Translations under genes and position numbers: made by a program
The notes under the pieces: generated by a model
Databases searched by the model: none
What the model saw: only the letters and a program-made list of their open reading frames with translations
Told to the model about the DNA's origin: nothing
Part shown: positions 12,518-22,102 of the stretch, piece after piece
How the letters are laid out: the number at the start of each line of letters is the position of its first letter
Position numbering within the stretch: the first letter of the stretch is position 1
Assembly (NCBI GenBank): GCA_022266195.1
Contig: WHVY01000001.1
Location: 1,922,001 to 1,986,000, forward strand
Reading direction: 5' to 3'
Length of the DNA stretch: 64,000 bases
From: Tetranychus cinnabarinus
Lineage: Eukaryota > Arthropoda > Arachnida > Trombidiformes > Tetranychidae

Positions 12518-13546
12518 ATGTGTCGCAAAATGATATCCCAACACAGTACATTCTGGACTTTTATTATTTTATTTATAATGTTAATCAATTTGACAGGACA
12601 ATTATGTCAACTTGTTGATTCACCATTATTAAAACAATTTTCATCTTCATCTTCAACGCCTTTTTCACCATCATCATCATCATCATCATCGTCGTCATCT
12701 GATTTCAATTCAGTTTCCAGTGATTCTACCATAATTATTAGTGATTCATCTTCATTTTCATCACCTCTATCATCTTCAACATCACCTCAATTAATTCCAA
12801 CATCAAATGCTGATGATGGTGGTGATAATAAACTACATTCAACACCGTTAAATCATCGTGGATCAAAGAGGAAACGATATCAACCAGCTCGATATTTGGT
12901 GAGTCATTAAATTGTGTTAAGTAATTTTTTTGGACTCGATCATCAACAGAACAAAATTGATCATTTTACCAGTAAAAGAAAATTTCTCTTTTTTTCATTT
13001 CAATTACAACAGTTAATATATCAAAATATCAACTTTAAAAATTGTTTTCTTTCAAGTTCATACAATTGTATTTTGTTTGTTGCAATAATTTTTGAAAGAT
13101 AAATGGGTACTAATAAGACCCTTTGATAATTGATAATCTAATACCTTTGTCTTAACTGTAGCTATTATAATATTATTACAGATTATTTTTTTCTGGTATA
13201 ATGATTAGTAAATGAACAAAGCTTAAATGTAGAAATTTGATTGATTCCATATTGTTTTTTTTTTGATTATCAACCTAATATACTCAATTTAATTTACCTT
13301 TCTTTATTTTTTCTCTTTCTTTAGGTAAGGCCGTTCTTTTTAAATCCTAAACATACTTGGAAAGCTTTTCAGATGAATGTATCTCGGAATGAAGCTAAAG
13401 ATGCTGAGATGAGAAAAATTCGTGATAAAAAACGTGCAAAAATACGTAAATTAGCTGATAAGATGAAAAAAGCAGCTTTAATCTCAGAGAAACTGTATCT
13501 CTTGCTCAATGAGATTAGCATGAATCTTGATTCTGAATTAGTTTGA
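12518..13546 (+). CDS. Predicted secreted or membrane-anchored protein of unknown family (two exons, 200 aa)
   Basis: Exon 1 is 12518-12898 and exon 2 is 13325-13546. The 426 bp intron has a GTGAGT donor and a pyrimidine-rich ttctttag acceptor, phase 0. Residues 10-32 are strongly hydrophobic (FWTFIILFIMLINLTGQLC) after a short polar N-terminus, consistent with a signal peptide or signal anchor. Residues about 40-105 are a Ser-rich linker encoded largely by TCA/TCATCA repeats. A multibasic site, SKRKR, at about 115-120 is followed by a conserved-looking, highly charged C-terminal region: YQPARYLVRPFFLNP, then a Lys/Arg/Glu helix (EAKDAEMRKIRDKKRAK) and a Leu-rich end with LYLLLNEISM. The order signal, linker, multibasic site, compact tail is that of a processed precursor (peptide hormone or growth-factor-like), but there are no cysteines in the tail and I cannot place it in a known neuropeptide family. 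A non-secreted protein with a chance hydrophobic start is the alternative. Confidence 0.7.
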
Positions 13547-13671
13547 CAATGATGTTAGCGTTGACAATGATTTTAAAGGAGGTTGCATCGACGCCTTGGT
13601 TTTGGCTCGGGTGGTTCCAATGCAGCCAAGATTGCTTCATCAAAAACATTTTTAAGTCCTCTCTGAATAAA
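13303..13671. promoter_or_regulatory. Candidate polyadenylation signals of the convergent gene pair
   Basis: For the + gene ending at 13546, the first AATAAA is at 13666-13671, beyond the Cdc42 stop and inside the Cdc42 exon/intron border region. For Cdc42 on -, an ATTAAA is found at 13477-13482 (+ coordinates, read as tttaat) and an AATAAA at 13303-13308. All of these lie within the opposite gene, so the two 3' UTRs probably overlap. Based on hexamers only. Confidence 0.4.
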
Positions 13672-14457
13672 CAAATAGAAAAAAAAAGACAAATCAGTAT
13701 TGTAATTTGATTATTAAACGTAAATTATACATAAATATATCCATATAAGCAATGTGACGATAAATTATCCATGCATCCTATTTTTGTTTCCTGTCAATTT
13801 CAATTCACTCATTTTTTTCTGCAATTTTTACTCTACTCCTTTTAATATCTACTTTTAATCACTCTTTCACCCTCACCAAATGATACAATCAATTGGATTC
13901 AATAATAATTGAAACAATGAGTAAAGGGTGTATCTACAATTATAAACAAAATTTGAGCTTTCATACTTTACCTGAGTTAGGGCAGAGCATTCAACATATT
14001 TCACAGCTTTCAATTCTTTAGCCAATTTTTCTCCTTGCTCCAAAGTGATCGGCTTTTGTTTATTTTTTGCTAATTTCTCCACGGTAGCGGCATCATCACG
14101 AAGATCGGTCTGTGTACCAACTAGAAGGAAAGGTGTTTTTTGGCAATGATGGGTTATCTCTGGCACCCATTTTTCTTTGACATTCTCAAAAGAGGATGGC
14201 GAAACAACCGAGAAACAAACAAGAAATACGTCTGTTTGGGGATAGCTCAGCGGTCGAAGTCTATCATAATCTTCTTGACCAGCAGTATCAAATAGTCCGA
14301 GGGTGTAGGGTTCCCCACCAATCATAACAGTTACGGCATAATTGTCAAATACTGTTGGAACATATTCCGATGGAAACTTGTTCGTTGTGTAAGAAATTAA
14401 TAGGCACGTTTTACCAACCGCTCCGTCACCGACAACAACACATTTTATTGTTTGCAT
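13573..14457 (-). CDS. Cdc42: Rho-family small GTPase Cdc42 (two coding exons)
   Basis: Cdc42 is a membrane-attached GTP switch controlling actin, polarity and endocytosis through PAK, WASP and Par6. The coding exons are 13972-14457 and 13573-13662, with a phase 0 intron of 309 bp (GTAAAG donor, ttattCAG acceptor). They give exactly 191 residues, the animal Cdc42 length. Visible motifs are the P-loop GDGAVGKT (10-17), switch I YVPTVFDNY (32-40), switch II DTAGQEDYDRLRPLSYPQTD, the TQTD base-recognition motif (115-118), the Rho insert with VEKLAKNKQKP, CSALTQ (157-162), a polybasic PKPRRR and the CAAX box CNLL, whose final Leu predicts geranylgeranylation. The first ATG is the canonical MQTIKC start; an in-frame GTG upstream is not used. 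The LYSYPQTDVFLVCFSV-type region separates it from Rac. Its 3' end faces the + gene ending at 13546. Confidence 0.97.
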
Positions 14458-16598
14458 GATGGATTTTGAGCTCACTTTTAAATTTTAAATAAATCAAATA
14501 ATATCAATAATATAAGTAATATAATGATGATGAAAAACCAATTTCCAACACCAAGAAATCTCTATAACTGATTAAGGGCCCAAAGCCTGATATAATTTTT
14601 CTCTCAATGGCTCCCTCTTTTGGTTAAACGGTCTAAAAGGAACATCAGGCGGCGATTTCAACCAAAACATAGAGGAACCATTTTTTTGCTAATTTAAACT
14701 CACAACTGGCCATTCTTTTTACCTGTGAATCGTCCATTTGATCAACATCATTTTACCTTATCATTACAAGTATCTTCAACATATATCCTTCAACTACCAA
14801 CCTGATTTTGATCATGAAAAAATACCTTCAATCTAATTCCAAACAGAGCAACTCTGATCGCTTGTCGTTACCATCACCTTTACCTTAACCATCCACATCA
14901 TCATCAACATTAACTTCATTCTTTTTTTATCTTTTTCTTTCTTATCATCTTTTATCATCTTTTCCCTCTCTATCTAGGTTTCTTCAGTAGTTCAATATTT
15001 ACCCATAGGCAATGTCAACAAGATGATTTTGGTAAATGAAACATGAAGAAACCTCTTTTTATGCTAACCCAAAACTCTGATCATGATAATGATGGTTCTT
15101 TTTTTTCTCCTTTTTTCACTTTATACCTTCAATTTATCCAAAGTATTGAGTTGAACGAATAAGCCAAATCAAATTTCAAATCAACCCATGGTTGGTATCA
15201 AAGCCAATCAATCATAGAAATGGTTAACTCATTGTTTCCATCAACACGTTTTGTTTACCAAACATAACCAGCCTTTCCGATGATACATCAGGTTAAAGCT
15301 TCAACATGCTACTAGCATAGTTATTGGTAATAACAAGTAAGTTATTTTATAATTTTATCATCATTAACATCACCATCATCGCCACCATCATCATTATTAT
15401 CATCTTTAACTTTCCCTGTCAACTTTACAATTGATTATTGATTTTCTTATTTATCATGTGTAACAAACCAAAATTCAACTTTTTTTTACAGCCAATAAAA
15501 AGATGAAAATGATGCTGCTTTTGCTGATGAACGATGATGATAATAATAATGGTAGAAGCAACTTTGATATAAACTCTTAATGATTCAAGATGAAAAGGAG
15601 CTGTAAATTGAGATAAAATTTGGATTCAATCATTCCTCTTAACCCAACAACACCGCCATGAAATTCAATCCAAAGACAAGTGTTAACCATACAATGGATG
15701 TTCAATGATCAAATGTAAACCTTGTTATGAAAATATTGCTAATAATTGTTGGTCCTGGTTGAGACAAAAATCATTTTTATTGGCAAAAATGTGATTCCAA
15801 GCTCCACCTTTAACCCCCAAAAATACAATACAACTCCTCCTGTATTTGACTGTCAATGAGGATGAAAGGGATGAAGATGAAGATTACCTCTACAACATCA
15901 ACATTAGTCTCTGTAAAGATGATGATAAGAGTTAACACTTATTATTGTTATACCAAAGTTGGGAGTGAAAATTTGATGATAACACAAGAATTATATACAT
16001 TTTATGGATAACCTGATAACAAAATCAATTTCAATTAACTTGATCAACATTTACTTTTCATTTCTTTTTTTGGTGTTAACCAGATAAACAGATTAATAGT
16101 AAATCAAGATTGTTATCTTCAAAACACAATAATAATCAATAGCTAGAGTTGAGTAATGAAACAGATTCAACAACAGTTATAACAGTTTTCATTTCCACTG
16201 AAACTCACTTGATATTACGCATAAAACAACCTTGTCCTCCTGTTTAAATTTTTATTGAAGTCATTACTTTGTTTAATGAACTCACCTACTGATGAAGGGA
16301 AATCAAATTACGATATAATTGTTGAAGGGCAAATACAAAAATACCAATAAAATATTAAAAAACTGAATTCTTCACTCGTACTTGTTTCATTTATCATTTA
16401 TTTTTTATTCATCTATCCTCAACTCTTGGTAAATTGATTGTCATCAAAACAAAAATAAACAGATATTATATTTTACTGACTAAGGTGTTATAATTTTATG
16501 AATATTAAGGTGTTTATTATCACTCAGATAGGGTTGTTACTAAGAGACACAATCAACACGATTGTAAAAAAGAACTTGTGAAAATTTCGAAAAAAATA
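14458..16598. other. Intergenic region upstream of Cdc42
   Basis: This contains the Cdc42 5' flank and probably 5' UTR exons that cannot be pinpointed. TCATCA/GATGAT-rich stretches occur at 14880-14960, 15355-15410 and 15520-15560. No open frame with coding character and no RNA gene was found until the tRNA at 16599. Confidence 0.5.
16590..16596 (-). terminator. RNA polymerase III terminator of tRNA-Gly
   Basis: A run of seven T residues on the minus strand begins three bases past the discriminator base, the usual Pol III stop signal. Confidence 0.85.
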
Positions 16599-16669
16599 TG
16601 CAATGGCCGGGAATCGAACCCGGGCCGCCCGCGTGGCAGGCGAGCATTCTACCACTGAACCACCATTGC
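16599..16669 (-). tRNA. tRNA-Gly(GCC): tRNA-Gly, anticodon GCC
   Basis: The minus strand folds as a standard 71-base tRNA. The acceptor stem pairs GCAATGG with CCATTGC and discriminator A; the D-arm region carries a consensus A box (TGGTTCAGTGG), the anticodon loop reads CTGCCAC with GCC at 16635-16637, and the T arm carries GGTTCGATTCC (B box). No intron is present and the 3' CCA is not encoded, as usual in eukaryotes. The body differs from the animal Gly-GCC consensus at few positions. Confidence 0.97.
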
Positions 16670-16894
16670 GACGATACAATTCACGTGAACGCAGCAGTAC
16701 TTGAATTTAGCACGTCTGGGAATGATTGATGGTTGTTGCCTTGAAGGCTCCAAATGCATTAATAGCTTTCCTCCTTTTGATTATTTGATGATTGATGATG
16801 AATGAATCAGTTCTTTTCCATGTTAATCAAGGCATTTGTCACATTTATACACAAATTCATAAAAACGGTAGAAGCTGGGAAAAAGAAGTTTCTT

Positions 16895-17345
16895 TTATTT
16901 TTGTAAATTTGGACTCTGTTGGTTTGTAGCGGACATAAAACTGAATCCAGTTGTGTGGTTTGTAAATCTCTATAATGGCCAGTTTTCGAGAAAATCAGGT
17001 TCGAAGTTGAAAATTTGAGCGATTTTTATGCAATTGTGGAAGTAGGAAGTAGGTTTTTTCATAAAACTCTTTTGACTGATGTAGCTTTTGATGGTCAGTC
17101 AGAAAATTCCCATGTTTTGATAATGAAACTTTTCGTTTTCTGTAAAACAGATAAGTTGGACTTTCCGTTAAAGCGAACCCTTTCTGTTGCCTTAAGATTT
17201 GGAGGGTTGAAACTTATTATTATTGATAACTTTATTTATCCTGGGAATGAATGCCTAACGAGCTTAATTACTGCTACCAAAAGGGAAAGGTGCAGTCTGA
17301 AAGAGTTACTTTCAAAACTGAAAGATTTCGTCAGATTAACATGAT
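16895..17345 (+). repeat. Solitary diverged copy of the foldback-element unit
   Basis: This stretch aligns, with many differences, to the reverse complement of about 19150-19480. Shared blocks include aaaactgaatcca, a gagaaaatca-gg/c block, a tatgcaatt-tgg block, aaaactcttttgactgatgtagcttttgat and gtaaaacagataagttgga. It lies outside the inverted ends of the neighbouring element and is the oldest-looking copy. The 109-codon open frame inside it is not supported as a gene, because the related copies do not keep the frame. Confidence 0.7.
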
Positions 17346-17373
17346 TGATCTGGTAGTTACAACTGTTGAGGAA

Positions 17374-17765
17374 ACTCTAAATTTGTATTGACTCAAGCAT
17401 TCTAGTAAAGCTCGATTACTGATAATCTGATTCAGTTTTTGCGTTTAATTTGACCCGACATGGTACGATCTTTTGTGGCTTATATCTCAAAGAGAGAAAA
17501 ACAACTAGACATAAGTTACTTCGCTAGTGCACCTTTTTTCATATTTGAGCGTTTTTAAACAAGAAATTCTAAACATTTAAGATCATATCGAATGAGACTA
17601 AATCAAATGATAACAATTAGTTATGAGTATTCAAGTAAATGGATGAAAAATTGCGATTAATATTGATTAATGACTAAAAACAAGTGAATTATCGAGCTTG
17701 TTGATCAAATATGTTAACAATTGTAGCTAAAAAGACTCAATAAACACAATTGTTACATTTCTGCC
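17374..17765 (+). repeat. Left terminal inverted repeat of the foldback element
   Basis: Pairs with 19545-19930 in inverted orientation with small indels. The matching runs through nearly the whole arm, ending inward at acacaattgttacattt. Confidence 0.8.
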
Positions 17766-19544
17766 TTTTGTTCAGTTATTGAAGTAGATTTTTTCGTGAA
17801 ACTAATTTTAACTGATGTAACTTTTGATTTCCAACCCGAAAACGTACTTATTTCGAGAAATATCATTTTCAGTTTCCGTAAAACAGATCAAGTTCGATTT
17901 TTCGTTTAACCGATTGTTTTCTCTGACCGTAAGAGTCAGCGACCTGAAACTTATTATTTACCTCTTCAAATTGTTTATTCACATTAATCACAAAACACTT
18001 CTTTCAATTTATCAATGGTTCGCTTATTTTTTGCCCTTAACGGAAAAACTTTGAGCCTGAGAATTTGGTGAACGGTATCATCTACGATCATCATTCTTTG
18101 ACCAAACATAGGATTTCATTATGAACTGCGATTTATTGAAATGTTAGTAGGTTAAAGATCTGCCAAAAAAAGTTATAGCATTGTATTTGTTTGTGTTGTC
18201 AGATTTGGCTTGGTTTATAAAGTTAAGTGGTTATGCAAACTCAAATCTTATGCTCAAGAAGGATATTCATCATTAAATGAATTAACTCGGATTTAATTCG
18301 CTGATAGTCATAGTATATTATAACACATGATAAAATCTAGCATTTGATTATAGAATAATGATTGTGGCCTTTACTACTCTCGAAATACTGAGGTTCAAAG
18401 TTTCCAGAACAATGGCCAAAATTAAGAGAACTATTGAAAAATTGAAAAAAGAGTTCAGTAAATCACGTTTATAATCAATTTTTAGAGGTAAATAATAAGT
18501 TTCAGCTTTCTAACTATTATGGTAACAGAAAGCTACAGGTTAAACGGAAAATCGAACTTGATCTGTTTTACAGAAATGGAAAATGATATTCATCAAAATA
18601 AGTACGTTTTCTGGTTGGAAATCAAAAGTTACATGAGTTAAAATTAGTTTCATGAAAAAATCTACTTCCATAGATGAACAAAAGGCAATCGAAGTTTAAT
18701 CTTTGACCTCGATTTTCTAGAAAACTGTTCAACGGATGAATTATTTAATTATACCAATGGACTCAGTTTTTATGTCCATACAAACAAACCAAGTCTCAAA
18801 TCTTTACTCAAATGTTCGCGTCTTTGGCAGTAATTTTTGCATTAAGTTTGACATTTTAACCAGAAAATTGGTTTCTTTACCAAGAAATTGGGTGAGATGA
18901 GTTTTGTTTGTTAAATAAGTTGTTGCATGTACATCTGTAGCCCAAAAATCATGACCCAAATGCGCAAATGGAAAGTTATTGGACTGTATTAGATCATTAA
19001 TTAGTAAAGAGGTAAACTGGTAAAAGAACGATGATCGTAGGTGGTTCCGTTCTCGAAATATCGAGACTCAAATTTTTAGTCCAATGGCCAAAATCAAGAA
19101 AACTATTGTTGCATTGCAAAATATATTCAATCCATGACGTGTGCCATTAAATTTCGTGGACAAAGCTGGAGTTTCAGCACGCTAACTCTTATGGTCACAG
19201 AGAACGGTCGGTTTGAATGAAAATCGAACTTGATCTATTTTACCGAAACTGAAAATGATATTCATCAAAATAAATACATTTTCTGGTTGATCGTCAAAAA
19301 TTACATCAGTTAAATGAGTTTCATAGAAAAATCTGCACCCATAATTGCACAGTAAGCGATCGAAGTTTCAACTTTGGCCTTGATTTTCTCGAGAAATATT
19401 GATCATAGAACCTTCTAAATCACACAAATGGATTCAGTTTTCATTTCTCTGCAAACTAATAAACCCATACTTCAGAAGAAATCAATTTTTACTCGTTTAT
19501 GGCCATTTTTCTTTCAGTACTTGTGTCAATTTGTGCAAAAATGT

Positions 19545-19930
19545 AACAATTGTGTTTATTGAGTCTTTTTAGCTACAATTGTTATTATATTTGATCAACA
19601 AGCTCGATAATTTACTTGTTTTCAGTCATTAATCAATATTAATCGCAATTTTTCTTCCATGCACTTCACTACTCATAACTAATTGTTATCATTTGATTTA
19701 GTCTCATTCGATATGATCTTAAATGTTTAGTTTTTCTTGTTTAAAAACGCTCAAATATGGTAAAAGATGCACTAGCGAAGCAAAACCAAAATTCAGTCTA
19801 ATTATTCTTCACTCTCTACAATATAAGCCGTAAAAATCATACCATGTCGGGTCAAATTAAATGCAAAAACTAAATCAGATTATCAGTAATCGAGCTTTAT
19901 TAGAATGTTTGATTCAATACATATTTAGAC
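19545..19930 (-). repeat. Right terminal inverted repeat of the foldback element
   Basis: Reverse-complement partner of 17374-17765. It ends outward at ttgattcaatacatatttagac and lies about 240 bp beyond the stop codon of the divergent IR gene. Confidence 0.8.
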
Positions 19931-20168
19931 TGTTTTAATTGTGGCTGAAACTCTTGCCGATCTTCGCAGGCTAATTGAAGGAAAAAGGACTTAATTCTTG
20001 ATATATTTTATTTTTAAAATTTTCGTACATTTACTATTTATCTTTTGAAATTCATTACAAATAAGACCATTATTAGTTATGATAAATAATAACATCCAAA
20101 GTATGATCATTTTAGGTAGCTCTAATTAGCTGTAGCAATTAGATATTTAAGAATATCCAGATAAATCT

Positions 20169-21512
20169 TTAATAAATTGCAGCACTCAATCGAAAAGGAT
20201 TGAATATTGAATTAGCATTTGAACTCGGTTTAGGTTTGAAAAGCAATTCTATGACAAAAACAATGAATCCGATTGCAAAAGCAATTCCAAGGTAAAACAA
20301 CATGAGTTCAGCATGATTGTATGGAATTGAGATTGTAATAGCTTCTCTAGTTTTACGCAAAGGTTCCAAGCATTCAGAACAAAGAGGTCCATCAGATAAA
20401 GCAATCATAACAGGGAGGTAAAGGCGATAATTTTCCATGTTACCAGTCTCAAAGGATGAATACACATATCTAATCAACTGCTTCTGCAAGTCTGGTTCAA
20501 GGGAATTGGGTAAAACTGGGAATTGAAGTAAACTGAAAACTGGTTCAGCTGATTGATACATTCGTCGACCTTTAGTACCATTAATTGTTTGCTGGTAGAC
20601 AAGAATCTTAGCTCTAACCATGTTATACTTTTCGGTAATAAGAATTCTATTTTTTTGAGCAAAAAAATCTGCTACTTGGAACTTATCCATACCCACCAAA
20701 CTATGCAGTGAACTGGTTAACCCATGTGAACCTAAGATTGAACCTTGAGAGGCCTTGATCACCTCGTTACATGGACCAAATAGCAATGATATTGAATAGC
20801 CATGAGAGGCTAAATCGTCAAGAGTATCCAACTGGTCAAAGGTTGAGCTCACGTAGATGGTATTTTGTATAGCAGCGGAAAGTATTAGATGAATTAAAAG
20901 AGAGTAAAGTAGGAAACTCAATAGACACAGGCTATTTGTGGTTGACTGAGTGATTGGAAAATATTGTTTGACTAATTGTCGGAATAAATTGTAAAGAGTT
21001 TCAATAAATTTACTGAAAAGTAAATTGAAATACTTATAAGTGAAAATCGGTGAGATTATTTTGCTACTCAGAGTTAGTAGGGTTTGAGTAATTGCTGACA
21101 GTAAAATAAAGAATAAAATTAAATACCAAAATGTTTTACTGAAAGAGGAGAGAACAGCTTGAACAGATTTATCAATTCGGATTGTTGGTGAGTAAAGGAT
21201 TGAACATTGGTCTTCCATAACTGCTGGCCCAATGGTTAGGTTAACCACATTTGATGCAATTTGAAACTGGGAAAAAAAGCCAGCAAAGTCAATTTTTCCC
21301 AGCTGAAGTTGCCGTAAATCACCGAAACAGACGCTTTCACTTGAACAATGGGCTGAAGTGGATAAATCCTTTGGTACAAGAGTGTAATTCATTTTGTCCA
21401 AAATAAAGTATAATTTATAACGATAAGCAGCACCAAAAAGGCCATGGATTTCATTGTTTTTAATTGTGGAAAAGGGCGGATATGAAAGCACTGAAACAAT
21501 CAATTTTCTCAT
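20169..21512 (-). CDS. Divergent ionotropic receptor (IR), single exon, 447 aa
   Basis: Membrane receptor of the iGluR-derived IR class, probably chemosensory. The N-terminal region (MRKLIVSVLSYPPFS..., then HGLFGAAYRYKLYFIL) has the layout of the S1 ligand-binding lobe. It is followed by TM1 (about residues 129-153, FWYLILFFILLSAITQTLLTL), a polar stretch in place of a recognisable pore loop, and a hydrophobic segment LLSFLLYSLLIHLILSAAIQNTIY at about 197-222 where canonical receptors have SYTANLAAF. A large S2-like lobe containing FGPCNEVIKASQGS comes next, then TM3 (LMLFYLGIAFAIGFIVFVIELLF) near 402-425 and a short tail. There is no amino-terminal domain and no signal peptide; a stop lies a short distance upstream of the ATG, so the start is either real or a short signal-peptide exon lies upstream. 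It lies just downstream of Ir25a on the same strand. Subfamily not assignable. Confidence 0.85.
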   Translation of the reverse strand: MRKLIVSVLSYPPFSTIKNNEIHGLFGAAYRYKLYFILDKMNYTLVPKDLSTSAHCSSESVCFGDLRQLQLGKIDFAGFFSQFQIASNVVNLTIGPAVMEDQCSILYSPTIRIDKSVQAVLSSFSKTFWYLILFFILLSAITQTLLTLSSKIISPIFTYKYFNLLFSKFIETLYNLFRQLVKQYFPITQSTTNSLCLLSFLLYSLLIHLILSAAIQNTIYVSSTFDQLDTLDDLASHGYSISLLFGPCNEVIKASQGSILGSHGLTSSLHSLVGMDKFQVADFFAQKNRILITEKYNMVRAKILVYQQTINGTKGRRMYQSAEPVFSLLQFPVLPNSLEPDLQKQLIRYVYSSFETGNMENYRLYLPVMIALSDGPLCSECLEPLRKTREAITISIPYNHAELMLFYLGIAFAIGFIVFVIELLFKPKPSSNANSIFNPFRLSAAIY

Positions 21513-22102
21513 GTTCAAAATTTGTTTTTAAATTAACAACCACAATTATAATTTAGATGCTTAGTTTCTCAGTCATTCCAATTTTTTCTTTAACATTTTA
21601 ACAGTTTCAGTTGTTAATGAGATACAAAATGATCTTGTCGCGCAGTTGGATAATTTAAAAATTGTAACATTGATTTATAGTGAATATCATTATATCATGG
21701 TAATGGTTGGGTCATTGGAAGAGAGTTAATTTATTATCGATAATAATGAAAACTATCTTGGGTTCTTTGGTCATTATTAAACCACATGAAATAGTGATTA
21801 GTCTTACGTGATATAATTAAGAAATACGTTTGGTTATTGCATTCAAATCATGGAAATGATGTAAAGTAATATGATCTGGTTGATAATTTTGATGAAAGCT
21901 CTGCGGATAGAATAGATAAAATCAATTTTTCGTACTTAAACGGAAACTTAAACACTTTATTTTGTTTTAAAATAATTCAACACTCATTTACAAATTTATA
22001 CTGTAAACTCTACTTTTGCTGGATCTCTTTAAATTGCTATCTAATTGAAATTTAACATTAAGAGTAATCAATAGACGATAAATTAGGAGTAGGAATATTT
22101 GG
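21513..22102. other. Spacer between the two IR genes
   Basis: 590 bp of AT-rich DNA holding the 3' flank of Ir25a and presumably the promoter of the divergent IR. No gene, repeat or RNA recognised. Confidence 0.5.

Larger units (their letters stand above)
17374..19930. mobile_element. Foldback-type inverted-repeat element, about 2.56 kb, non-coding
   Basis: Terminal inverted repeats of about 390 bp lie at 17374-17765 and 19545-19930. The left arm begins actctaaatttgtattgac and the right arm ends with the reverse complement of a near-identical sequence. They also share tttgacccgacatgg, aagatcatatcgaatgagac and gattaatattgattaatgac blocks. Between them are 330 bp units in both orientations: 17775-18105 direct, then 18365-18700 and 19030-19490 inverted. 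By eye the inner pair (17775-17915 against 18540-18690) is about 90% identical. No transposase or reverse transcriptase frame is present. Long TIRs built around inverted internal repeats, with no coding capacity, fit a Foldback-like or large non-autonomous DNA transposon; a clear target duplication was not seen. Confidence 0.8.

Noticed and set aside
17015..17344. 109-codon open frame on +
   Set aside because: It lies within a repeat unit whose other copies do not preserve the frame, and it does not begin with ATG.
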